From assembly GCA_017562135.1 (NCBI GenBank), contig QEYB01001046.1, forward strand, positions 2,232,001-2,296,000: a stretch of DNA of 64,000 nt, read 5' to 3'. The notes beneath the pieces are model-generated. The model was given only the letters and a program-made list of their open reading frames with translations. It did not search any database and was not told the origin of the DNA. Below are positions 40,009 to 53,800 of this stretch, one piece after another (within the stretch, counting starts at the first letter, position 1; every line of letters begins with the position of its first letter). The position numbers and the translations under genes are program-made. This DNA is from Dipylidium caninum. Its lineage: Eukaryota > Platyhelminthes > Cestoda > Cyclophyllidea > Dipylidiidae.

Positions 40009-42179
40009 CTTGGGTCACGGGGTAATGGAAAGTGTTCTTATTCTAGCGGAAAGACAGGAAACCAACGCTTTATGGGAAGTCGGTGCCGGACACAGGGCAA
40101 TTTGATGGTTGGTTGGGAGCTTCCCCTTCGTCCCATTCAATACAGCGCCGATCAATGAGCGACCAGGCGAGTGAGCCAATCGGAAGGCCCGTCCCGGTGA
40201 CCTTCGGCTGCACACTTGCACCCTATTGGGTCAAATGCGGAAGACGAGCGCAGACACTCCTGCCGAATGGCGTTGAAACAAGATGTTACATTTGCGAGGA
40301 ATGCCGGAAAATTTTCTGCTGGTGCTTGCAAATAAATTGCACTTTTTCCATTCCAATGAAATGTAGCCTTTTGATTATGTAAATTCTATTACGGTGCCTA
40401 CATCTGTTGACTGGGACAGTCGTGGATACTATATTGGGATGTCGCGGTGTATGTACATACCGTTATGATACCTTTTCATAACAGTCCATCGTAAGACAAA
40501 AAAGGCCCTGAGCCAAAAAAAATTGGCGCAGATAACTTATTCCATGCTTTCGGGGAACTGAACGAAGTCCTAACGAGTAAAAGTAGATATGAATTGGTGA
40601 TAAAATGTCTGTTCGCGGTTTCTCTGTGCAGCCCATCCCATAGTTCTGTTGTAAATATTGCTTCTTACACAAATTGATTCGGTCCTCCTTTCACCTAGGG
40701 TGATGGAACTCGTGGCGCGGCTGCTGGGCGAAATTCCTCTCCACTCCCACTCTCCTCATTTATTTATTCACTCAACCTATGGAGAGTTGGAAAAAATGCT
40801 CAAAAAGGTTACATTACATTCCGTCAGGTAGTACAGCTACTAACCATAGCTATCTGAAAATTGTCTACTTATGTGTAGCTAATAAACCAAATTAAGGCAG
40901 AGCCACTAGCTTTCTTCAATTCATTCCTCAACAATGCAAAAAACTTACAAGTCGCTGAAAAACGGGGATGGGAGTGTCATTGTAAAATCAAATCTTTTCC
41001 GTTTCATTCTGTGGTTACTATTTTTTCATTAGGAAAACGAAGTGGGGAGTGGATACATAGATTATAAGAGAATAACTACAAAAAATAATAAAATTCAAAA
41101 CATTGTTCCTGGCATAGACGGAAAGATAACATGACATTCTCGTATTTCTTTACGTGCGTCATCGATCCTCAAACGCATTTTGTAATAAAATTCGGTAAAA
41201 GTTAGATTGCTTTGCAAAACACTTCGAGTTGGCTGGCGCCACAACCTTAGTGGCAATCCGATTATTAGGTAAAAAGGAATTTTTGACCACAAATGGTGGG
41301 TTGATCCATACGTTTAGGTTTGTAAGTCTTATAAGTAGGAAATTTCTAGAAAAATCAGGAGGTTACGTGTTCGCCTACTGACGGAGACTTTGGTATTAAT
41401 AAATTTGCAGAGACTGAGCGTTTATTAGTGGCTTATGAAGAAAAGTTGTTGCAAGATTTTCAATTATTATCCGTTTAAAATATTCAGCCTAGATGCTCCC
41501 CATGATAAAGTAATCGTAAACGGCAAATATTTTTGTAAGACTTCCTAATCGCAAGCACAAAAAGATATAAGGCTGACTAACCCATGCTGCATCGCCTTTG
41601 GCACATTATTGTATCAATAGATCGATATCTGACGATGGTAACAAATTATGATTAAATCACATTACTCTGGGTAAGGAATGAGTTAGTGATGGTCCATGCT
41701 TGGATGACGTGCTTAGTTGGAATACCTCCGGAATGTGGCCATATGAACTATTTGGCTCTTTCTATATAGTGATAATGTCATTATTACGCGTAATCACTAG
41801 GTAAGAGGTAAGGTGTGAGACGAACACCACTATATTAAAACCAGATAAACAAAATTTAGATTTTTCACACTAATATTTTTTTCAATGATACACCAGTAGA
41901 CGAACAAATGCCATAGTTGGGTAAACAGATGTATAAAATGACTTAGATTCGGAACGAACAAAATACTGCTTTCTACAGCCCAATCAAAACAATTATAAGA
42001 GTTCGCAACCGTGTTGATCTAATTTATCAAACTCAAAACTGATATGGTGTACGAAGGAACCGCAAAAATTTAATTTAATTAAGGAATTTTTGTTGGATGG
42101 CCTTGCACCTTGTCCATTGGTCTATCGAAGAGCGTTGGCGCTCTAATCAAGTGGGTGTATAGGGAATGATGTTGCCTCT
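40009..42179. other. Head-to-head intergenic region between the LIM and Smad genes
   Basis: About 2.2 kb, AT-rich in the right half. It should contain the promoters of the minus-strand LIM gene and the plus-strand Smad gene. No gene, repeat or defined site could be supported. Open stretches near 40083-40382 plus and 40463-40672 minus have no recognisable domain. Confidence 0.5.
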
Positions 42180-43519
<1,340 letters not shown>

Positions 43520-44802
43520 TTCGTGGCATCGCTTTCAATCTCTGTGATAAGCATTTAACCTCTCCAGTTCTTCTGGCAGGCAATCTGGTTCTACTGAACG
43601 AACTAGGACACCTGTAATCATGCATTCCCGATCATACTTAATTTTTTCTTTCACTCTGATTTTATCTGTATGATTTACCCCGAATGTCAATTGTTTTACT
43701 GCTTCTCTTTTCTATTTTTCATTGTATGCACGTGTGTAGCTTTTACCATATGTGCACTGTTACTGATTATGCCCCAGCAACAAGGGTAGATTATTTGGAT
43801 TCCCGATTCTGTACTTCCTATTGGGTTGTCCCCCCGTTGATCCCTTGGTTGTCGCGATTCGACTGTAGTGAATTTGTATGTGTATAAATTATTAAAAGTG
43901 AAGTAGTAACTACCGCGCTTCGCGGCTGCTAAGGTATTTCTTGGTGCTGCTTGAAGATTTTTAGTAATGGATGTTATCTGCAAAGTGCAACATGGTATAA
44001 ATCTACGACTTGCTTTTCGGTCATGTCAGTTTGTTCCCAAAGACATGTTTTCTAAATGTCTTGAGTACAATTTATTGTTCGAATGTAAGGGAATTCATTT
44101 GGGTAAGTAGAGTAGAACTAATGAACACTGAATTACCTTGGCGAGTTAGTTATATTTTCTCGATTACAAAGGTATAACTTCACCTGCCTTTTTTAGTACC
44201 ATTTACTATGCATCTTCTAGCTCCTGTCCTCCCACACCTCTAGGTAAGTTTTGAGTGAGAAGTATGTGGTAAATCGCAATACTTAAATTTGCAGCGTCTG
44301 TTGTCGTAGATGCATCTCACTGAGTCCATGTGTTTTGAATACGGGGGTGACAGCGTCAAGTGATATTCCTTATATCTGGTCTGGCTTCTCCCCACTGTTG
44401 AGCTGTACCGGCAACCAAATTATTTTGTTGTCAACACAATATTTTTACGGAAAAAGCTGAGGCATAGGATCGAGAAAATCCTGATTCATTGCAATATAAA
44501 TACGCCCATTCTGCGATGGTGGTGGACATCAAAAGTCGCTTCTTTCGTATATCCTACAGAATCTCGTAACTCGCGTCACTGATCAAAACAGCCCTTTCGT
44601 AGAATTGTGGCATAACCGGAGAACAATATGTGAATATGGTGATAGGAACAAAGAGAATTCGAGATGCGCAAAGCCATAACAAAGTGCTATTATTCGCAAA
44701 CTTTTGAGTCGTTTTTGTCCACATTACTTGAAACACAACCCAGGTGTGACGACGGCACTGATATCACGGAATCACAACAAAAGCCTTCAGAATCCGTCGG
44801 TA
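43520..44802. other. Tail-to-tail intergenic region between Smad and dynein genes
   Basis: About 1.3 kb holding the 3' UTRs of the converging Smad (plus) and DNAH10-like (minus) genes. No further gene was recognised. I could not assign canonical poly(A) signals with confidence. Confidence 0.5.
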
Positions 44803-47800
44803 TTAATCGTCGTTCAACAGAAGACAAACACCCTGGAGGATCCAGCTGCTGAAAACCGACTTCCTTGCCCACATTTAGGTCGGCTTCAAATACACGACCT
44901 TTCCCATCTGTACTGGCCCTTGCCGACGTGACATAGACAGGCGTCAGCAGAGTGGAGTGTTTTTTTGCCCGACGACATTCGAGTACGCGTACTTCCAAGA
45001 GTGGCAAGGGTTGGACGGGTTGCCGCGGCGTCTGCGGACAAAGGCCACCGATGGTAGGGTTCCAGCTAGCTCCATAGAGAAAAAGGCCGTCTAGAAAGCA
45101 GCCTGCGCATCTCCTGTCTTCTACCGCCTCCGCATCTGTGTGACGTGTTACTGTGGTGAAGATGGTGCTCTTATCAATGGCCCAGCCATTGCGGCGGCAG
45201 GACGACTGGATGACCGCGCAGAGGTAGGACTCGGGTACGTGGAGACCTGAGAGCCACATGGCGACAGGTTCACCAGAAGCGACCTAGAAGACACGAGAAG
45301 TTACATTCTTCCAAGAGGGCTTAGGGGAGTTTATTATTGTACAATAGCAGACAAAAATCCACCATCGTCATGGACGGATAAGCGCCCATGGTAGCCACTG
45401 ATCAAAATGAAGATAATAACCAGTGGTTCAGTTCAAATTCGTCGCATTCACATCCCACGACAGCCGCACGGCGCCCTCACCACAGGCTTGCATACACAGC
45501 GCCTGATTGAGGGAGGCAGCAGAAGCACGGTGAAAGGGGAGGGCGTAATATTATCAACACTTTATACTGACTTGGGGCATTAAATTCCTAGTTTTCTGGT
45601 CAACTAGAGAGTTTCAATAAATAATTCCTCCCATTGCAACTTGCCCTAGGTCCACGATGAATAAGGCGAGTTATGAAGCCTCTCCTACGCAAACCGGCTA
45701 GGCGACTGAGGGGTGTTCTTATTAATATTTAAGCTTTGTGGTTCCAGGATCTTGTGCAGCTGTACTCGTGGGTGGAAGAGGGAGGAAAAAGTTCATCTTT
45801 ATGAGCACGACTAAAATCCGCTTGACGAGTTAGGTCTCTGCCGTGTTAATAATTGACATTTCATAAGAGATGATAGCTTGTCTAGCCTTCCTTGCGCCTA
45901 ATGGACTTGAACCGTTTTCGAAACGTCAGATGAGGGTTGGTTGTTGTGTCAGGGGCACAAATTTTCGCGCCACCGCGAGGACATTCTTCCCCACACTCCC
46001 TCAGGTGGGTGGCATAAGTGACATGACAGAGAAGCGCCTGGTCCGTACCCACGCCCTGTACTGCTCCGTCCTGCGCTGGAGGTGGGCGAGCCAGGGAGCC
46101 AGGGCCTTGCGCGTGTCGGGGGCGAGGGCGCGCCACCCGACGGGCAGGCGGCCATCGCGGAGGGAGAGCGCCACCTCCTCCAGCCCGCCCCACAGTGCGA
46201 CCTCCCCACACATTGCGCGTTTGAGGTCGGCCAGAGAGGACTGCATCTGGCGGATCAGACGGTTGAAGCGCTCCAGTTCCTAGGTGCCATGGCAGACGAA
46301 TTAGGCTGTGGTGCAGTCGTGAGTCATTTCATTGTTTAACTTCGACCACAGAATAAACACCCGCTCTTTCAGTGGAAACGCTCTACTGCCCAGGGTGATG
46401 ATTTTGCCTGCGTTTCGAGGTTTGTGCATTATTGAGTTAAACATGGGATGGCCTAGAGGCTCGACAAAATTCCTATTTCCATAGCAAATTAAATGGTAAG
46501 CTTGTGAAAAACCCATTTGTACAGATTTCTGTGCGATACAAAAAGATAATTGCGCAGTTTGAAATGGCCTATCTGAAATGCATAGGATCTACTGGCGCCT
46601 GCTCAAAAATTCCTTCCGGTTTTTTTCAAATTCGCAATTATTACCTGAAGAAGAACGACGGTAGTAGGAGTCATTTTATCAGCAAAACTTTCCTTAACAT
46701 TCTCACTATCGAAAGGAGGCGGCAGAGAACGAAACACTTTCTCCGTGATCTCTTGAATCAGGGTCTCTTCCCCGGTCACTGCCCTCGCAGAGCTTCCACT
46801 GTGCTCATCTCCTCCGCGCAGAATGAGTAGATTAGTCCAGATTTTGTGAGCCTCACCCGTCAGATGGTCGAGTTCCGCATCAGCGTTGAGGCCCAACATT
46901 TCGGGACGGTTAACCTCGCGCAGACTTTCGATGTACTCTAGTAAAAACGGAACAGAGTCGAGATGATTCCGAGTTATTTGGCTTTGCTACGCAAAGTTCG
47001 GAGCAGGTGGCGATGCTGCCCAGAGTGGATCACTTTACCAACCGGAGGAAACACAGAGGAGCATAGATCGTATTTCTAAGGCCTCAATGTCGACGAAAGG
47101 GGTAGAGCCGTGAAGTGAATCGTAAAGAAACACTTTTCTCGGGTGTGTGTATCGAGGGACTCACCGAAGAAAGGGGGTTGTGTAGATGGCTGGCCCAAGT
47201 AAAAACACTGAAATGCAGAGGTGGCAGGCGAGGAAAAATGGCTTCTCGGAGGCTTGATGAGTATAAATGTTGCCTCAGGATCAGTGATGGGTGCGAACTA
47301 CTGACAGGTAAGCCAATAAAGCCCAGGGAGTTAGGTTTAAACTCGCTGCCGACGAAAAATTCCATCCAATCTGGTGGAACCTTAAGGTGAATTGCCAAAT
47401 GAGTCGTCAGGGCGGGGGAGATGGTGGACTCGGTGACACGTAAGCCCCGGGGCGTCTATCTCGATGCGCCGGTGGTCCGCGGACTGTCCGTGGACGTGTC
47501 GCGGAGAGGTTGTTGAGCCGCACGAGCCGAGGCGCACGCGGCCAGGCCGGGGGTCGATGACTCACGCGCCTGGAGCGCGTGAGTGAGTCATCTGGGGGCG
47601 GCGGCCGCGGGGGTGACGGCGAGGGGGGCAGCCAAGACCCGGCCGGGTGCCCCAGAAAGGGGGACACGCGCCCCGCTGCGGTTGACACAGAATCCCCCTC
47701 TTCCTCATCCCATAAATTGCCACATCGAGGCAGTAAAAGAACGCGCAAACATTCGCAGGCTTCGGGGTCTTCGACGTGGATACTCCCGTTGCCAGGGAGA

Positions 47801-50800
47801 CCAGAAGCAATTTCCTGTTGGCTATGCTATAGTCTCGTCTGTTCGTCTCCACAAGGTAGCCTTTTTGTCCTGATAATTCTGAACTTACTAAAGAAAGTGG
47901 CATAATGCGCATTCGACCTTCTCTTCCCTTCAGGTCATCATACGCAGAGCCTTCCATTTTCAGAGAGGGATAAGCTATTAACGACGCCTTGAGAAGAATG
48001 TTGTAACCCCTCTAAATTATGGAAAATTACGCATTTTAGAGGGAGTTCTCTCACTCTAGCTACAGTCTAGCCTGGTAAAAATGCCATTCAGCGATGACAA
48101 TTTCTAAGTTGGTGCACTCATTTGCTTTAGCACTGAGGATCCAGTTTCTAAAATTTTATTGCTTTTCGGGAGATATTTCATGCTGGGAGGCTTTATCCCC
48201 AAAAAGAGCCATCAGGCAGCTTTATTGCTTCAACACGTGAAGAATTTAATAACCTCCACCTGTATCGTCCACAATACATCTTATCTCGCACACGCCGAGC
48301 CGTCTTCGGATGACCAGCATCTTTTTGGGCCTCTACCAACTCTTCACCGTCCCAGAGCCGCTTAGTACGGTTAATGGAGACTAAAGACACGAAAACGCTC
48401 AGATGGACATCACGGTAGACGTGGAACGTCGATGTCAGTTGCAATGCTTTGTTAGTATTGTGAGGAAGGCAACAACCACTCACTCAGAATGCCTTCTCTC
48501 GATGTATCGGTGGGGATTGTGAAGGCCATGGTCTCGTCGACGAAGAAGTGGAAACGTCGATTAGTGTCAAAGAGGAAGTCACCGAAGTACTCGTTCGTGT
48601 AGGTGCGCAGAACACGACGGTCGAGAGTGTCCATTACGCGGCCGCCGTACCCCCCACCTCCTCAATGAGGTATCGCAGACTGTCCCACGGCAAATCGGAT
48701 TTATCCCATGTTGACTTCAGCTGATCCACGATCAGCGACAAACTTGTTAGAAAGTCTGACAGGCTGAAATCGTAGGCGACGTTCCAGCCTAATTTGCCGT
48801 ACTGCCTACGCTCCTGGACCACTGCATGGAAGAACGAGAGTGCGAATGCCATTGCCGGAAAGGCTGGGTGCTGGCATTCAATGAACAACGAGGCCGGGAT
48901 TGCACGAAATGTGGAACACAAGCTCCGTTTGAGTCCAACACAAGGCTCCATGACAACTTTGAGAGACGTTTGGAGAAGTCCTGCTGGAAAGTCCGGAATG
49001 GATTCCGTAGTAAGCCAAAGTCGGAAATGTGGGTGAAACTGCTTTGTGCTCATGATTTCCCTTTCCAATGTTGGCATCCAGTTGACTGAAAGGTGACAAT
49101 TGTGGAGTACCAGCCATAAGCCCTCAGAAGCAGCTGCCTTGAAGAGCTTCAATGCGGACGTTTCTTGGCCCTGACCCATGGAAAGAAACTTCACGTGGCT
49201 GACGGGGTCCAGACCTGCGAAATGTTCTGCAAATTTCTTCAAGATCTCGCATGGATCCGAGCCTGATGTGAGAATGCACACGGTCGGTATTCCGGGTTGA
49301 CTTTGTCCATAAATGGACGTTAACTTTGATTCATCCGAGATCGTCACTCTTATGTCGAGACTCTCTTCCACGAAATTCTGCACTGCCCGAGAAACTCGGT
49401 CCACACGAAAACAACGTAGGAGACAGAGTTTTTGAAAGCCCGAAATTCCTTTATAGTACGGAGGTGGCTCAGATTCCGGTGTTTTGAGGGAATACCACTG
49501 ATGAGGAAAGAAATAAGTTGCTGTTGTTAGGACAAGAGCCGGGAAGTGGGGATTCTCCACCACATGAATTGTCCTACCTTCCTCCACTTCTTCTGATTTT
49601 CTAAAATACTTTTACTCAAACCCCTAAATGGGGTAGGAACGACTTCTTCCAGACGTTGAACATTCCGCCAGTTGGCGTTTGTGAGCCACGTCACCGGACA
49701 TTGTTCGATCTCCTTCTCGACCGAGACGTCTCCTTTTATGAAGAAATCAACTTCGGATTGGCTTACATTCTCATCATTGTTCTGTAACCTCAGGATGATT
49801 TGCAAAGCGAACAACAGCCTGTGGCATTCTACAAGACCTATAAGAGCAAAATACTCCGCTTTTACTTTACTTATACGGAAACACAAAAATGGGCTTCTTT
49901 CGCAAAAAGAACTGCGCTATTTCGGTCCCCGGTTCGATGGACTTAATTTGCCCTGCATGCCTTATGCCCGAGCAAATTGCCCTTTTCGCCGTGTGCTCTC
50001 CAACACTCAGCAGAGAGGCAGGGCACTCCTACAGCGCCCAGTTTTGGCTGCAGAATCAGCCCCGCCTCGTCCCGGCGCACACTCCGCCCGGACGCTCGGC
50101 CGGCCGGTCGGCTGGTCGGCTGCCCCAGCGCACCCTCTCGTACTTCCACGAAGGCGGAAGACAAAAGCGAGGTCTTCCCCGCTCGATCAGGCAGCCTTAA
50201 TCTGCTTCCCTTCGAAATGGTGCAGTGCATTTGCTCCTCATTTAGGATGGCGCCAGGATTCTGGCGTCCGAGGATAAACGGATATGTTCAGGATATTTAA
50301 AAATTAATTAAACTGCATCCAGCAACGAGTCCAATGAGTCGCTTCCTAGTTTGTCCGCTTCTTTATGCCCATTATACTCTCCGCCACTGCATGTACCCGA
50401 GGTGGCGCGGCGTGTAAGTCGCCTCGGGGGCGGGCGGATGCAGGGGAACATCTTTCCCAAATGACTGTCACTTTTCCTAGCAGCCGGGTGAGAGGCCTAC
50501 TTCCTAACAAAGGCGTCAACCGCATGAATATGAGCCACGAGGTGACAGGGCGGCATCGAAACAGGATGGTGTGTGCAGTGGGTTATGCCTAGGGCGGGTG
50601 TCCACCGAGGGGGAACATTCACCAGCGCCGGCGTAGGTGTAGACGGTCTGCATCAGGGTCGAGTTGATGTTGGCCAGTCGTTTGCTCAACGCGGTGTCGG
50701 GGATGCTTTTGTCCAGCGCGCTCTCGAAAACCTCGACGTAGGCGGCGAGGGCGAACTGGCACATGGGCTCGATGGCGGTCAGGCCAGTGAGACTAACGAA

Positions 50801-53800
50801 AAGGGCGGCGCCGAGTTTGGCGACTGGCCGATAGGCGTTTCTCAGCTGCTTCACCTCCTCCGCGGTCTTGACAGCCAGTGCCAGCTTCTCCACCGTCTCA
50901 GTCCGCCTCGACTTGGCCTCCGCCAGGGTGCTGATCAACTCCTCATTGTCAAGAATGTCACCCGTGCTGAGGACGAGGTTCACCAGGAGGCTTTCCTCCA
51001 ATTCCTTCAGAATTCGTCTATTTTCACTGTAGAAAAGAAGTTTATCCCTCAACGTTATTTTTTTATCTCTCTGACATCGAGTTGATCCTCCCTTATCCGT
51101 GACATACTTGTGAAAAAGGAGTACTAAGATTATTCCGGCTTTTAGAGGAAGGCACTGCCGCTTTTTGCAGTCAACGATGGTAAAGTGACAAAAAACGCGC
51201 CACCCGCTGATTGCACACCTAACCGATTTTGAGGGATTTTGTTCAATCAACTACGAAGAGAAATTTTACTGCTAAATGGTCTACAAGGAGGTGAGAATTT
51301 CGAAGAAGAGTAATTCACCACCCATTGACTTTTTTTCACCAATGGACCAAAGGTCACAGATTATTCTCGTCTGTGGCGTGGAGATGTGGCTCGGTGAAAC
51401 TGGCGTAAAACAAAATGAGGCGTCTGCAAGGAGTGCATTGACGCCAGAACCGGCCACGGTGATCGGAAACGCTTAAGAGGGGTAAAAAACTGCTAAGCGG
51501 AAAATGGTCTTCAAGGTCTCCATCATAGCTGTTTGCCATACCTCACAGAGGTTATCAATAAGGTCCTCTTCTCCTCCCAACTGCCTTGTTCGTGCTTAAC
51601 AGTGACACACTGCAGTCGGTTCTCGAGCGCCTCCTCTGTCATGGAGCAGTTGACAACAAGGACATCGTCGAATACCTTCGGCCCGTACGTGGGGTTGGAC
51701 AGCTTTGTGTTGAGGTAAAGACGGAAATTCCAGTCATACTCAACTTTCCTATCCCCCAGCACTACGAAATGTCGAGTCTACAAGGAAACACGAGTAGGAG
51801 TAAAGACCCCTCAGGACGGTGAAAATGCAGCTGACACCACCTACCTGGTCATTGAGAATGTTTTTTGACAGAAGATTATGAATAACCGGAGCTATGTTGT
51901 TATTTACATCTGCAATGAGAAAGGGTTTCCCGGTTTTAATGGTCTGTGCAAGATGCTTCAGAAAATCGGGATCGTTGAAGTTGGAGACTCCGAGATTGTT
52001 CTTCGCCTCTACTGACATTATCCACTGAAACATCTGTTGCTGTGGGTCTATAAAAAGGGGAACTCGCGAGGCTTGTGTAGACAGAATTGCATTTTGGATG
52101 CTGAAGTTGTCTTCTGGCAATTCGGCGGCCTTCCACTGCGCCACAGTCACGTCGTCAATTAGAAAGTGGACGAGATTGAAGGTCTCCCTAAGCGGAATCC
52201 CGCGACTCTTGAGATCTGGAATCCAATCGTCATTGAGCATCCGATTTCTGAGGTCAAAAGTAAAGGGGCCGCAGTAGGTGAGAAAGGCGGCGGAGACGAG
52301 ACACTCCTCATGAATGTGGCGGCGGTCCTCCTGAAGGGTTTCCATCTCAGCCGTCCACCGAATGGGTTCGGCACCGAGGCCGTTCATAAGTTTGTCGGCA
52401 GCGGCTAGGCGTCGTTCCATAATTGAGATCTCCTTTAACAAGGTTGCATGCTCCTTTTTGGCCGTTGAATATTTTTCGTTCAGTTGCTTGATGTCTTCGT
52501 CGACTTTTGAGATTTCGCGTTTCATTCTCCCCATATCGCGCTCGTCCTAGAGCCGGTCAGACGAAAGTGAACGATCACAAAGTTAAAGAATAAACGATTT
52601 AATTCTAAGTGCAAAATGCTCGTCCTCAGGTCATAATCAAGTTAAACTTCATCATTTTTGAAGATTTAGGTGTCCGTCTTCCTGGCACCGATTTACGAAA
52701 TGACAAAGAAACCTCTTGAGGCAAATGAAGTGAAAGTGGGAAGCCTTTGTCAGCAACTCTCACGGAGTCGGGTACAGCAGCACTGAGGCTTTGTCCCAAG
52801 TTTGTCTCACCGCGACGAAGACCGACAAAGGAAAGTGCTTTCGCCTCCATTCCGCTGAAATGGGGCGGTACCATGTCGGTGTACTTTACCTACCACTCAA
52901 AGTGTCACTTCTGCCACAGTTTGTTCGTTAATCGGGCAAATGGCCAGGTGACGAGGCGCGGCACATCGTGTGGAGACGACGCCCCCCGCAGACTCGTTCC
53001 CCATTGCCTCTGCAAATGATATAAGTTTGTCTCGGCACGAAATCGCACTTAGGCGCCCCTGCGGGTGAGACGACTATCCTAATGCACAGGCAGCAGATTT
53101 CGACGCTTTTCTCCTATAAACCCACTTCGACGAAGCGTGAGACACTACCCGATTGTCCAACAAGGGCAATTTCTGCTCCACACTAACTTTCCCCATTTGT
53201 ATCGCCTTCAATAAACACGTAAATTAGGTTACCTGGGCTAATGATTTCTCCAGTTTGGAAACTTTTTCGCGCTTCGGACGGACGTCTTTCAGAGCCTCGC
53301 AGTAGTCTAAGATTGCGTGGAGAAATCGTAGGAAGCCAGCTCCCGCCCGACTTATGGATTGCATCTGCTCGACACTGATGCTGGTGCCGTCTAAGTGCTC
53401 TAAAAGACGAGGAGAGAGTACAAAGTGGGCGGCATGGCTCACGCCAGGGTCCGCTGGGGCGCTGACACGCTCCCCACACTCCCGGCGTCAATGTTGTCGC
53501 GGTGAATACTTAAATAAGATATACTTCATTTGGGAGGCCTCTTCCTAGCCACGAGAACTCGTAGACCTACGTACACGACGGTGGAAGGAGTTATGTAGTG
53601 CCACATTTCTAACTCTGGGCGACAGCTTGAATCAAGATTTACTGTTGGGTAAAGGACAAGGTGGCTGTTATGCTGCTTATACTAGGAGACCTTCGGAAGA
53701 AAGTGTCGAGTTGCGAGACCAAGCGAATACGAAATGCAAACGGATGCATTCAAAAATATTTCGCAGCCTTAAATGTCCTTTTGTGGTGACCAAACACAAA

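Noticed and set aside
45882..47748. Many overlapping long open stretches on both strands
   Set aside because: They are by-products of GC-rich sequence. The real coding frames here are the DNAH10 exons 46937-46645 and 46279-46049.
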